Shown here one piece after another: positions 46,048 through 55,970 of a stretch of 64,000 bases of DNA. Position 1 is the first letter of the stretch, and every line of letters begins with the position of its first letter. This DNA is from Shinisaurus crocodilurus (lineage: Eukaryota; Chordata; Lepidosauria; Squamata; Shinisauridae), in the NCBI GenBank assembly GCA_021292165.1, contig CM037877.1, positions 131,744,274 through 131,808,273 of the forward strand, given 5' to 3'. The notes beneath the pieces are model-generated. The model had not been told where the DNA came from and did no database searches. It saw only the letters and a program-made list of their open reading frames with translations. A program made the position numbers and the translations under genes.

Positions 46048-47839
46048 GGCTTCCGGGTGAACATGGAGCTTTGAAAGCCGCATAGAAATTCTGTGGGGAG
46101 CTGGCACAGCGTTTCCTGGCCAGAAAATGTCTCAGGCTGGGGGATCTACTTCTCATTAGAGAAGCGAAGATCTGAGGTTACCCCCAAATTATCTCATAGG
46201 GTCATAAATCGCTTTTTGTGTGTCGTATGACGGATAAATGCGGTGGTGATCTGAGGTGGGGGAAAATGGCGCTGTTTTCCAGAGACCGGTTTTACCGATC
46301 ATCAGAAGTTTGCATGTTCGCTTCCAAAATAAAGGAGTACATCTGGAGTGGCTAATTGGAATCTTTCGGCAGGAGAGTGGGATTTATAATTAAATGTAAG
46401 TAGACTATGTTTATCTGGGAGGCGAAAAAGATAAGAGAGGAAACCTGAAAGGAGGTCTATAAATCTTATATGTTTGGAAGCGTCTTGGAAATATCTATAC
46501 GCAAGGCAAGATGTTTGCAGTTGCAGCATTTTTAAACCTGTGGAACGAAATGGAGAGAGAAATTCTAAACAGATTGGAAGTAAGGATCCAGGCTTGGAAT
46601 GTAAATCTGAAAGTGGATCAATCAGAAGAACAACGTAAGACGGATTTCTTTACAGGACCGGCAGAGGAGAAGACAGAAGAAGTAAATAAGGACTTGGGAA
46701 ACTTACCAGAAATTCACAGAGACTTTGAAGTTTTAATTGGGTCGAAGTGGCATGAGAAGACAGTTCAGGAAGATGTGACGCACTTTTTAAAATCTAAGAT
46801 GGCGGAGCCGGAGATCGGTATGCAGGAGACCACAAAACAACAGAACAAGCTGATTTCATTCTTGGTTCAAAACCTGGAACTTAATGAATATCCCTTTGAC
46901 AGAGGAAAGCAATGAAAGGGACTATCTTCACGGTCTTTTATTGGCAAAAGATAAAGGGTTGATGTATACTGAACTATATGTCTAGTTGGAATATAAATAA
47001 TTTTTTGATTTTAAATATTAATGGCAAAGGTAAAGGGATTGCTTATATGACTTATTTGAATTTTAAATATTAATGGTGATGTAAGAGAAATTATTATAAG
47101 TAAGGTATAATTATATTTGGTTTGTTTGGAAACATTTATTTAAAAAATAATAATAATAATTTGTTGTTGTTGTTGGGGGTGTTGTTTTGTGGAGGCTTTG
47201 AAGTATTAAAGGGGAAGGTCTTTTGTTTTTTTTGTTCTATAAGTAGCATGATGGCTTATGTGCTTCTGCTGTTCTGTCAGACGTCACTTATTTCTTAATT
47301 TTTTAGACTTATCTTTCTTTTCTTTCCTTTAAAAAAATATATCTTGGAGATTAAAAGTGAAGGAATTTCTGTTTAGATAGAAAGGAATAATGAGTAATTG
47401 TAATAATACAAATGTGTTGATTCGATGGTTAGGTACTAGAGAGTGCGGGAGCGGTGGAAATACAAAATGCTTTTGGTATGTGGTCATTTGCTAATTAGTT
47501 TATAGTTACTTTTTACTTTTGGGATTCTTAATATACTGTATTTTGGAATTGAAAACAATATTTAATGAAACTATAGGTTTTCTTTTTTGGAGTATCCATA
47601 AATGTTGAATTTAATAGATTAAATAGTTGGTGTTTATTGGGGGAGAGTGGAGACCTCTGGTGTTTGTTCCTTTTAGGGTTCTTTTTTGCCATAACTGGAA
47701 GTGATTTTTTGTTAACAGAAAAGATTTTAAGATTAACTGTGGTTGATTAAGCTGTGGAGAAGATTGGAAGTCCATTATTGTGTTTGTGTTTGTTTGTTTG
47801 TTTGTTTTATTATGAATAAAAAATAAAAGTTGAAAAAGA
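46048..47839 (+). mobile_element. L1-like non-autonomous LINE without ORF2
   Basis: A 16-bp target duplication with one mismatch flanks it: AAAACTGAAAACAGAT (46032-46047) and AAAACTAAAAACAGAT (47840-47855). It has a GC-moderate 5' part (46048-46510), one 134-codon frame, a T-rich AT-rich 3' part of about 900 bases, (GTTT)n near 47785-47806, and an end TATGAATAAAAAATAAAAGT with poly-A. No reverse transcriptase or endonuclease is present. It lies 137 bases from the LMX1A LIM2 exon on the intron side, sense-opposed to the gene. Confidence 0.82.
46511..46915 (+). CDS. Short ORF of the L1-like element (134 residues)
   Basis: Begins MFAVAAFLNLWNEMEREILN and is rich in Glu, Lys and Gln with a helical, coiled-coil-like heptad spacing (LWNEMEREILNRLEVRI). 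It could be the remains of an ORF1-type nucleic-acid-binding protein, but no RRM or CTD motif of L1 ORF1p is recognisable. It has no homology that I can name. The start is the first Met after the 5' region; the stop TGA is at 46913-46915. Coding status is uncertain: the frame may be a relict created by the internal deletion of a longer element. Confidence 0.45.
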   Translation: MFAVAAFLNLWNEMEREILNRLEVRIQAWNVNLKVDQSEEQRKTDFFTGPAEEKTEEVNKDLGNLPEIHRDFEVLIGSKWHEKTVQEDVTHFLKSKMAEPEIGMQETTKQQNKLISFLVQNLELNEYPFDRGKQ

Positions 47840-47975
47840 AAAACTAAAAACAGATATAGCTATGGAGGATGTCATTCGGGAATATTTATACCCTGACCCT
47901 CAAATATCATGATAGTAGTAAGAGACCCACCGGCTACCTCTTCAATGGCACACAAAACACTTTGTACTGCCTTAC

Positions 47976-48208
47976 CAGAATCAGATGCAGCTGGACTCAC
48001 TAGGCTGAGCAGTTCACGCTCCTTCTCATAGTCGCTCTTGCACAGCAGCTGGCCCTCCTTCAGGACAAATTCATCTCCCTTCTGAAGCTGTTTCTCACAG
48101 ACACAACAGCAGAAGCAGCCCACGTGGTACACACTTTTCTGGGCTCGCATGACGAACTCGCTGGGGGAAATTGCTTCAAAGCAGTTGCTGCACTTCACTG
48201 CAAAGAGC
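47976..48208 (-). CDS. LMX1A: LMX1A LIM2-domain exon
   Basis: Encodes 77 complete codons: [77 protein letters not shown]. The LIM zinc ligands are all present (CxxC, HxxC, CxxC, CxxD). The tail [16 protein letters not shown] distinguishes LMX1A from LMX1B. Acceptor TTTTCACGGCAG, with the first base G completing a Lys codon; donor GTAAGG after a final G, so phase 1. The minus-strand frame extends beyond both borders only by chance. The LIM2 domain binds cofactors such as LDB1. The LIM1 and start-codon exons were not found to the right of here. Confidence 0.97.
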
Positions 48209-48471
48209 CTGCCGTGAAAAAGGCCCAAAGCAGAAGCATTAAGTTTAGACCTGAATTGTGGTCTTCAGTTAAGCAATAGTTTATAGGACTTGCCTCTGTT
48301 CCTTTTATTGCTCTGTGCTACAGAGTAGTTAGGGCTGCCTTGTGCTGGCAATAGAAGGCAGAAATTGCTTGATTTCCCCTGGACTGGGGCCATTAAAATA
48401 GTACCAGCTTAATGCTTTAATGTTCCTTTCACTTCATTTTTGTTTCATTCAATCCCAGTGTGGCGTAGTGG

Positions 48472-48720
48472 GAGAGCCAGTGTGGCGTAGTGGTGATAGT
48501 GTTGGACTAGGACTCAGGAGATCCGGGTTCTAGTCCCCGCTCAGCCATGAAACTCACTGGGTGACTTTGGGCCAGTCACTGACTCTCAGCCTAACCTACC
48601 TCACAGGGTTGTTGTGAGGATAAAATGGAGCAGTGGAGGAGGACGATTATGTAAGCCGCCTTGGGTTCCTTGCAGGAAAAAAGGCGGGATATAAATATAA
48701 TAAATAAATAAATAAATAAA
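48472..48720 (+). mobile_element. Sauria SINE with a duplicated 5' head
   Basis: Full-length SINE from GAGCCAGTGTGGCGTAGTGG to GGGATATAAATATAATAAAT and (AATA)n. A second partial head CCAGTGTGGCGTAGTGG lies just upstream at 48457-48472. Confidence 0.92.
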
Positions 48721-49767
48721 GCTAGGATTCTATCCACCTTTCTGGGGAAGATGTCAGCCTAGCCCAGCCTGCACAACTTGTGACCCACCCAAACACCTAC
48801 CAGCCTTTAGCACTTGTGTTGTGTGGTACTGGGATTGGGGTGTGGTGGGGGGGGCTGAGCTTCTTGGACCCTGTTGTGGTTATGGAAGGTGTAAACTGGC
48901 ACAGCCCTGAACTGGCCTAGCTAAGACATAGTTCATACAACTAGGTGGTAAAACTTTTCCTTTACTGTACGTACCACTTCAGACTGCAGGTAGGGGAATC
49001 ACATGACTGAATGCTTCTCCATATTAACACACAGAGAGAGACAGACACAGACACACACACACACACAGCTTGCACACAGAAAACAAGTGTGTCACAGAGA
49101 AAATTGCAAGGCTTGTCTTCTTCCTGATACATGGTTGCTATTGCCAACTTTTGATTTCAAAATGTTTGGTGCCTGGGCTGGGCACGGGATAGGTCGGAGG
49201 TTGGGGCCACACAGGGAAGCATATGCATGAGGAATCCTGATAGCTCCTGCTGCCGTGTTGCCAGGTAGCTCTGCCCCCACAGACCGTGCCTGCCCGCCCT
49301 CCTCAGCTCAACAGAGCGTAGGGAGAAATCACACACATGCACCCCTCAGGCTCACACCCAACAGTGTATGAAATGGTGAACTGCAACTGCACTCAGCAAC
49401 CTGATTCCTTAGTGTGCATGCCTTGAAAACACAGTTTAAGCATGCACATCAATTTATACTGATGGTGGTGACTATCGCTCAAAATATCCTGCCTTTACTC
49501 AAAATAACTTATTGGCAACCAGGCCAAATAACTATTTATTACACTAAAAGTTCTGGCAACTGGCCCAGAGATTTAAAAACAAAACAAAACAAAACAAAAC
49601 ACCTGCCTGAGCCAGGTTTTTTCCTAGTCAGTTTGCAACCCTATCCTAGTATGTACAGAGATTTTTCTATTCTGTTTTGTATTTGCAGAGATTGCATTCA
49701 ATCAAGCAATCTTCCAATTGAACTCTGGAGTGCTCTAGTTATCCAGGAAGATTTTTACCACCTAAAA
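48721..49767. other. Non-coding, with short microsatellites
   Basis: Contains (AC)n near 49049-49068 and (AAAC)n near 49579-49600. No exon of LMX1A (LIM1 or start codon) was recognised here. Confidence 0.5.
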
Positions 49768-50250
49768 GCATAAGAAGCACCCTACTGGATCAGACCAAAG
49801 GCCCATCTAGTCCAACATTCTGTTCATGCTGTGACCAGCCAGATGCCCACGGGAATCCTGAAATAAGACATAAATGCAACAGCACCCTCCTGCTTGTGTT
49901 CCCCAACAACTGGGATTCAGAGGCGCACTGCCTCTGATATTGGAGGTAATATATAGCCATCATGATTAGCAGCTATTGACAGCCTTATTCTGCATTACTC
50001 TGACTAATCCCTTTAAAGTGTCCAAGCTGAGGGCCATCCCTACATCTTGTGGCAGCAAACTCCATAGTGTGGAAGACTATGCATTGTGTGAAGAAGTACT
50101 TCCTTTTCACTGTCCTGAATCTCGCACCATTCAGCTTCATTGGATGACCCCCCAGGTTCTTATGACAGAGGGAGAAAAACACCTCATTTGCTGTTTGGGT
50201 AAAGTAGCCCTAACACGAGGGTTTCTCCTCCAAAAGACAACTAAATGACT
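49768..50250 (-). mobile_element. CR1-type LINE 3' region
   Basis: AGAAGCACCCTACTGGATCAG, GACCAAAGGCCCATCTAGTCC, and the coding remnant FRTVKRKYFFTQCIVF and GGHPMKLNGARF on the minus strand correspond to the end of CR1 ORF2 and its 3' untranslated part. Same family as 2271-3030. Confidence 0.8.
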
Positions 50251-50840
50251 CTGTTGTGTGCCCCACTTACTAAAAGCAACCAAATCTTCTATAGGCTCAC
50301 GATGCCCATTTTAAAAGCTATTTCATCTCCCCTTATCACCCAACTTTGCCTCCATCCTGGTCAGTCACACACCTCTATTGAGATTTCATAAACAACCTTT
50401 CTGACCATTCTGGCAAAGCTATGCAAGAGCCAGACTTGCTTGGTCACAGAAATGGAAGCTTTATTGTAGGCTAATTTTGTAGGTTGATAGCCCTTGCAGG
50501 ACCTGAGCTGCAAGATCTCAACTTTTGTGAAAATTAAAACAACCTTTGTTAAACCTTAACAGCCAGGTACCTCATATCTAAGGTCTAATGGCTCCAATTC
50601 CTGTCCCTCTGTCTCTGAACACCAGCCTAAAAGAACACAAGTATACATTCAGGATCAGATTCACAACTAGGCTGATAGGCTATCTGGAAAGAAGGGATGC
50701 AACAGGGAGTACCTTACATAAATTTAATAGCAGATGAGATGCCTTTCTGGAGTGCTTTGACCATATAACAATATTGCCCCAGATTAACAATCGCTGTGAC
50801 CTGCTTATCTGACTCCTTGCTCAATCGCACAAAGAAACTT
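50251..50840. other. Non-coding, nothing recognised
   Basis: No domain or repeat terminus was identified. Confidence 0.45.
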
Positions 50841-51014
50841 ACCACCATACAGGCCTGTGGCTCATGCTGGCTCAGCTTGTCTGAGCGTGGAAAGCTAAGC
50901 AGGGCCAGGCCTGGTTATTACCTGGATGGGAGACCCCTCCTCTAGTTTCCTGCACTGAGCAGGGGGCTGGACTCGATGGCCTTGTAGGCTCCTTCCAACT
51001 CTATGATCTATGAA
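50841..51014 (+). mobile_element. SINE with 5S rRNA-derived head and CR1-like tail
   Basis: Bases 50880-50934 match vertebrate 5S rRNA closely: GTCTGAGCGTGGAAAGCTAAGC, GGCCTGGTTATTACCTGGATGG, GGAGACC. The internal promoter blocks AAGCTAAGCAGGG (A box) and CCTGGATGGGAGACC (C box) are preserved. The 3' half, CTGCACTGAGCAGGGGGCTGG to CCTTCCAACTCTATGATCTATGA, is a CR1 3' end. The 5' third is diverged from 5S. It is a SINE3-like retroposon, not a 5S gene. Confidence 0.85.
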
Positions 51015-51995
51015 ATCTCCATCATTTCCATCTCGTTTCCTCTTTTTTCTATTGTGTTTGTTATCCTTCTATTGATCTGACTGAAAATGGAAGACCAAAT
51101 GTGTAATAAATCCACAAATTATAATAAAGGGGAAGTAATTTCATGTAATTATTCGATTCCCCCTTTCTCTGATAATTATTAGTGTGAGACTGAAAATCAC
51201 ACTCACACACATACAGACCACGTTCATGGGGCCATTTGATCCCTGTCAAAGTGGGGAGATCTCCAACAACTCTCAGGAGGGCCTTCACACATTTTAATAC
51301 TCTTGGGGGAGCTTACCACTATTGTTGAGGTGACTGAGAATTTCTTTAATTTTTCCCTACAATAAAAATGCTTTGCTGCCACTCCAAGCAATGGCAGAGA
51401 TGCTTGGCTGTATTACTTCTTAATTTTAAACAGAATGCCCCAATGGAAATGACGTTACCTGATTACATTTTTCCTGTGGGGAGAACAAATAGAAGCCCTC
51501 GTCTGCCTCATCAATAATAGTAAGCCATAACCCTCCCCCCTCCCGCTCTGACCAAAGTATTAAAATTCTATAAGCTGCCAAAGATTATTCCAATCTTTGG
51601 GGGGCATTTCCACCTCACTACTCGAAATTGATGCTAAGGCCTGGGCCCTAGCATGAATTCTGTACCACCCAAAGGAATGGTATATCTGTTTTTCCAAATT
51701 AGGTTTTTGTTCTAGTCCTTTGTTTCTGTTATTATTTATTGTTATAGATTATCAAAAACCTTAACAAATTACTCACTTCCAATTTTAAATTTTATTTAAA
51801 AAAATTAAAACACTAACAAACATTGGAAAACATACAATAATCCACAAACTAAACTAAAACTAAAATGAACTTCCGAACTTCTCCACAGCAAATTTAAGTA
51901 ACAATAATTATTCTTACACTATGATTACAAAAAAAACCCCTCATTTTTTTCTATTGTCCAACATATTTTCTTCTTATTTATCAAACTCCCAAATA
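51015..51995. other. Non-coding, nothing recognised
   Basis: AT-rich toward the right. No exon or repeat boundary was identified. Confidence 0.4.
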
Positions 51996-52246
51996 CAGTA
52001 ATACCTTGGATTGAGAGCATAATTCGTTCCGGAAACGTGCTTGTAATCCAAAACACTCTTATATCAAAGCGAGTCTCTGGCGGGTGTGAGCGGGGCTGAT
52101 TTCGGCCCGCTATGCCCGCTCGAGGTGAGCGGCTACATCCCTACTTGCAAGACCTTGCTCGTTTATCAAGTCAAAAATTAAAAAATTTTTTGCTTGTCTT
52201 GCAAAACGCTCTCAGACCAAGTTACTTGCAATCCAAGGTATTACTG
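51996..52246. mobile_element. Tigger-like MITE with GC-rich core
   Basis: Ends CAGTAATACCTTGGATTGAG / AATCCAAGGTATTACTG, flanked by TA (51994-51995, 52247-52248). The core TCTCTGGCGGGTGTGAGCGG ... GCGGCTACATCCCTA is shared with the 60729 copy and absent from the 22345 copy. Confidence 0.88.
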
Positions 52247-53105
52247 TACATCAATCCTTATTTTCATATTTTCTGCAAAAAGTGTGTTAAGATGAGATAT
52301 AGTTCTGATCATTTGGTTATGGCTACACCTCCAAATGGAAGTCCACAGCCCTCATAAAAAGCGTTGGGTAAGCAAGGGTTCAGGAGAGAAAGAAGCAGCC
52401 TGCCCACCTCCCCAGCAGGGCAAAAGGTGAAAGGTCATGACTGAAGGTTTGAATGGAAGAGTGAGTGAAGCCTAGAGGCATGCATAGGCAAATGAGTGGC
52501 AGGCTTGCATTGATTAAGACCTGAATATTGCATATCGCCTAAAACACAGGAGGATTTCTCCTGAAAAGATATGGCTCATTCCCCCCCCCCCCTGGGCGAA
52601 TACCACCAGAAGCTTACTCCAAAAACAGTCCCATCAGCAAGAAGACCCAAACTTTTGCTTTCCTAAGTACACGCCCATTATGAGTCATCAAAACATAAAG
52701 AGTAAGGTCGTTAGCAGAGTCTGAAGACATCTGTGGGGCAAAGACCGCCCCCACTGCTCTCTTTTCTCCAAAAAGGAGACTATAAGAACTGTGGAGAAAG
52801 CCAACCTAAAACCCCTTTCTGACACACACACACTCACCAAGGAGGGGGGAAGGAGACTCAGGGGGGGGAGACAGCCAGTCTCCACAGAGACCAAAGGGGA
52901 CAAACAACATCTGCATAGAATCACCCCAGGGGAGAAGGCAGGAAGCATCTCCAGGTTCGTCAATGCTCTCGTATATCAGCCCCATCTACATAAGACTTGA
53001 ATGCCTTGCTAGAGCAGACACTTCGGCACCCATAAGAAAGGACCATTCAACACCACAAGATGGGACCATTAAGCAAGTGGCTTCAAAGGGACCCCACCCC
53101 ACAGG

Positions 53106-53401
53106 GGGAAGGTGGCAACCCACCTGATTGGCCACCCACCTGAGGAGGGTGGCAACCCACCTGATTGGCCGCCCACCTGAGGAGGGTGGCAACCCATCTG
53201 ATTGGCCACCCACCTGAGGGGGGTGGCAACCTACCTGATTGGCCGCCTACCTGAGGAGGGTGGCAACCCACCTGATTGGCCGCCCACCTGAGGAGGGTGG
53301 CAACCCACCTGATTGGCCACCCACCTGAGGGGGGTGGCAACCCACCTGATTGGCCGCCCACCTGAGGAGGGTGGCAACCCACCTGATTGGCCACCCACCT
53401 G
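53106..53401. repeat. 37-bp minisatellite in the 5' LTR, eight units
   Basis: Unit CCACCTGATTGGCCGCCCAC CTGAGGAGGGTGGCAAC, alternating between GGCCACCC and GGCCGCCC variants. Each unit carries ATTGG (inverted CCAAT box). It lies directly upstream of the TATA box, so units may act as promoter elements. Confidence 0.93.
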
Positions 53402-53434
53402 ATTGCAGAGGGAGGGGCTACCTGAAACCCAAGG

Positions 53435-53441
53435 TATAAAA
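53435..53441 (+). promoter_or_regulatory. LTR TATA box
   Basis: TATAAAA between the CCAAT-bearing minisatellite and the AATAAA signal, the expected U3 position. The 3' LTR has the same box at about 58010. Confidence 0.7.
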
Positions 53442-53564
53442 CACCCTGCGCAAGGGAACTGAGTTGTTGGACCTGATCAGCAATCTTGCCCCATGCTTGG
53501 GGTAAGAGAACGAAGGGATCGGCAACCCCGGGTAGCAGCACCCGGCGTGTTCCAGTTAGCTGAA

Positions 53565-53760
53565 ATCACTGGCCGCTTGGGTTGACCGGACCCCCGGGAA
53601 ACCAAGCTGAAATCACTCACAAGCCGCTTGGGTAGACCGGACCTCCGCCGGGAACCCAGCTAGCTGCTTGGGTAGACCGGACCTCTGCCGGGAACCCAGC
53701 TAGCCGCTTGGGTAGACCGGACCTCCGCCGGGAACCCAGCTAGCAGCATGCGGTTGACCG
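53565..53760. repeat. Second tandem array in the 5' LTR (~40-bp units)
   Basis: Units of the form CCGCTTGGGTAGACCGGACC TCCGCCGGGAACCCAGCTAG, four to five copies with variants (GTTGACCGGACCCCCGGGAAACC). The 3' LTR carries one extra unit. Confidence 0.88.
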
Positions 53761-54067
53761 GGCCTCTGCTGGAGCCCGAGCTGAACTAACTAGCTGAGAG
53801 CCCTGAAATCACGGTGTCTTTGAGACCTCTTGCTTGCTACTTTGTACCGTACTGATAAGCTGTATTGCTGGCGTGTGTCTGGGTTGGTGAAGGTAATTTT
53901 GTAAATAAACTTGTTTTATAAAAGATACTTTTGTGGCTATAAGTTATCCCTTTGTTCTGGGCTAAGGGTGATAGTCGCTGGGGGACCTCAGAGAAGGCCC
54001 GCCCCCAGGACTCGCTACCCCCTTAGCATTGAACCCGCGCAGAAGACCAGGTTGTCGGTCTTCCACT

Positions 54068-54085
54068 TGGTGGCAGCGGTGGGAT
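54068..54085 (+). other. Primer-binding site, tRNA-Leu type
   Basis: TGGTGGCAGCGGTGGGAT immediately follows the 5' LTR. It is complementary to a 3' end ATCCCACCGCTGCCACCA, which agrees with vertebrate tRNA-Leu of the GGTAGCG acceptor-stem type. Confidence 0.85.
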
Positions 54086-54142
54086 AACTTATTAGCCCAG
54101 AATATCTCCCAGACCCAAAGTAGCAAGAGCCTGAGGATCACC

Positions 54143-55369
54143 ATGGGCGACCCAGAGCCTGACGGAGCGACTGGGGGAGCCGAGCCACGGCGGCCCCTGC
54201 CCGCAACCCCCATCACCCCGGGGTTGGCGGTGCTGATCCGGCAGACGGAGCTGCAGAGGGAGCTGCTGGCAAGTCTGGCCCCGGGTGCCCGACCCAGGGG
54301 CCGCCCTATCCCAGTTCCGACCGATGGGAGAGAGGATGTGGTGACCGAGGACCCCGCTCCTCTGGAGCCCCTGGAGCCCCTCGAGCTTCCCTCGGAATGG
54401 ATGGCACACGAGCGGGAGAGGATGGCCCACGAGCGCGAGATGATCCGGATGCAGATAGAGCTGGCCAGGATGCAGCTTGAGGCGGGGAAAACTCCCCCGA
54501 CTGTCCCCTCCGCTCCTCCCCCTCCGTCGTGGGACTGCAAGGCGTTCCCCTACTACAAGCCAGGGCAAGATGTCCTGATGTTTTTCTCCATTTTTGAAAT
54601 GGCGTGCCAAGAGCAGCAGGTCCCCGACAACTTGCGGTTGTCCGCCCTACGAACCCAGGTCAGTGGGGACCTGGCTGACCTCCTCGGGGCTCATCTGCAG
54701 AAGACCCCGGCAAGCTACGAGGCGTTCAAGGCAGCGGTCAGGCAACACTTCGCCCTCTCCACCGAACATTGCCGGCGAAGATTTCGAGAGGGTAGACCTT
54801 CCCCTGAGACCACCCACGTGGCATGGGCAGCCCAGGTGATGCACATCTGCGAGTCCTGGGTGGAGGCTTCCCGGGCCTCCACCCTGAAGGAAGTTGTCGA
54901 GCTGTTCGCCATAGAGCAGTTCTTCACCACCATCCCGAAGGAGCTGGCCGCTGTCGTGAGAGATCAGAAGCCCCGTACCTGTGAGGCGGCGGGGATCATG
55001 GCCGACGAGATGGGGCTATACCAGACGGCCCCATCCACCAAGAGAAGTTCCGCGGCCGTGGCCGAGAAGAACCCGGAGCCGGAAAAGGGCCTGCCCCGAC
55101 GGCGCGGGGAGGCCCCTCGGACCAAGGGGAACCAAAACCCTCGGTCTGGGGCGTGCTTCCACTGTCACGAGATGGGACACCTGCGGCGGGATTGCCCCAA
55201 ACTCCAACCCAAGAACCGGGATGCCCGTCCCTCGCCGAGGAAAGTAGGACGCGTCGCAGGTGCTGCAGCCGCTCAAGACGACGACAGCGACGACGAGCGA
55301 CGGTCGGTCCTCTCCCTCCATGCAAGCATCCCCGAAGATCGCGGTGCCGAAGAGAAACTCCAGGAGTGA
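54143..55369 (+). CDS. Gypsy gag protein with SCAN-like region and zinc knuckle (408 residues)
   Basis: The start is the ATG in CCATGG (strong Kozak context) giving MGDPEPDGATGG. A longer frame upstream overlaps the LTR and primer site and is rejected. Domains: Pro/Glu-rich N-terminus; a charged helix about residues 87-118 (MAHEREMIRMQIELARMQLE); capsid-like region starting FPYYKPGQDVLMFFSIFEMA; a SCAN-like segment about residues 222-292 (STLKEVVELFAIEQFFTTIP); a CX2CX4HX4C knuckle CFHCHEMGHLRRDC about residues 337-350; and a basic then acidic tail. It forms the particle and binds RNA in related elements. The frame is intact to its stop at 55367-55369. Confidence 0.9.
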   Translation: MGDPEPDGATGGAEPRRPLPATPITPGLAVLIRQTELQRELLASLAPGARPRGRPIPVPTDGREDVVTEDPAPLEPLEPLELPSEWMAHERERMAHEREMIRMQIELARMQLEAGKTPPTVPSAPPPPSWDCKAFPYYKPGQDVLMFFSIFEMACQEQQVPDNLRLSALRTQVSGDLADLLGAHLQKTPASYEAFKAAVRQHFALSTEHCRRRFREGRPSPETTHVAWAAQVMHICESWVEASRASTLKEVVELFAIEQFFTTIPKELAAVVRDQKPRTCEAAGIMADEMGLYQTAPSTKRSSAAVAEKNPEPEKGLPRRRGEAPRTKGNQNPRSGACFHCHEMGHLRRDCPKLQPKNRDARPSPRKVGRVAGAAAAQDDDSDDERRSVLSLHASIPEDRGAEEKLQE

Positions 55370-55444
55370 GATTCCTACCGTCCTAAACCCCGTGCATCGC
55401 TGTATCGCATCGCCTCCCCGGACCAGCTGAGATGGAGCCGCAAG

Positions 55445-55800
55445 CAATTCTGTGAGTCCATCTATATCAATAATGTTCCCAGGGTGGGGTATAGGGACAC
55501 GAGAGCAGATGTAACGGCTCTGCCCCGAGACCGCGTAGAGAGGTCCCAACTTTTGTCGGGACATACGTGTACGATCAAATCCCTATAACTCCCCCAACAT
55601 CACTGTCCCCATCGCCCGGGTCCGGATCAAGTACCAGAGGTGAGAAAGAGAGATGGACGTAATCATCCATCGCCAAAAAGAGTGGGGCATCATCATCGAG
55701 AACGACCTCGCGTTCCGGGTGGCCAAAGCTAAGATGGGGGTCATCACCCAAAGACAGGCCAGGCGAGGGGGGCCGCCCGTAACCGCACCGGTCCCAAAGC
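55445..55800 (+). pseudogene. Aspartic protease remnant of the gypsy pol
   Basis: The frame reads IYINNVPRVGYRDTRADVTA, an aspartic protease active-site region in which the glycine of the catalytic D-T-G triad is replaced (DTR, bases 55496-55504). Downstream come PNITVPIARVRIKYQ, a stop, and WGIIIENDLAFRVAKAKMG, resembling the LLGNDL-type flap/end of gypsy proteases. The frame is broken from gag and internally, so no active protease is made from this copy. Confidence 0.7.
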
Positions 55801-55970
55801 CTAAGCCCGTGTCCCCCTCCACCACCCGGGGTGACCCCACCCCCTGCGGGGCACCCCGGAGAAAACCAGGCCATAGCAGAGCCCCCGAAGAACGAAGGGT
55901 TTGCTCAGATAGCTAAAGACTTTGAGACACAAGCTAAAGATAGCTAAAGACTTTGAGACTTTGAGATCTG

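Larger units (their letters stand above)
52790..54067 (+). repeat. 5' LTR (1278 bp)
   Basis: Starts TGTGGAGAAAGCC, ends GGTCTTCCACT directly before the primer-binding site. It holds eight 37-bp minisatellite units, a TATAAAA box at 53435-53441, a second ~40-bp repeat array, and AATAAA at 53904-53909. It does not end in the usual CA; the boundary is fixed by the 3' LTR, the AGAAC duplication and the TGG of the primer site. Confidence 0.93.

Noticed and set aside
47872..47975. Extension of the LIM2 frame past SPAASDSG
   Set aside because: A consensus donor GTAAGG follows the conserved end and the downstream exon continues in matching phase, so the extra residues are intron.
50880..50934. A 5S rRNA gene
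   Set aside because: Only part of 5S is kept, the 5' third has diverged, and it is fused to a CR1 tail, so it is a retroposon.
53106..53401. Regularly spaced repeats that resemble a CRISPR array
   Set aside because: The units are directly adjacent without unique spacers, lie in an LTR of a eukaryotic retrotransposon, and no cas gene exists.
53083..53541. Long minus-strand frames with repeated QVGCHPPQVGGQSGG-like peptides (also 57672-58110)
   Set aside because: They are translations of the 37-bp LTR minisatellite, whose length is not a multiple of three, so the peptide pattern changes frame. No start context or domain.
54029..54142. Start of gag at the upstream ATG near 54029
   Set aside because: It would begin inside the LTR and read through the primer-binding site. 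The ATG at 54143 has a strong Kozak context and starts the gag-like sequence.
54092..55564. Minus-strand frames across gypsy gag (172, 109 and 182 residues)
   Set aside because: Antisense shadows of a GC-rich coding region. The plus strand carries the zinc knuckle and SCAN-like region.
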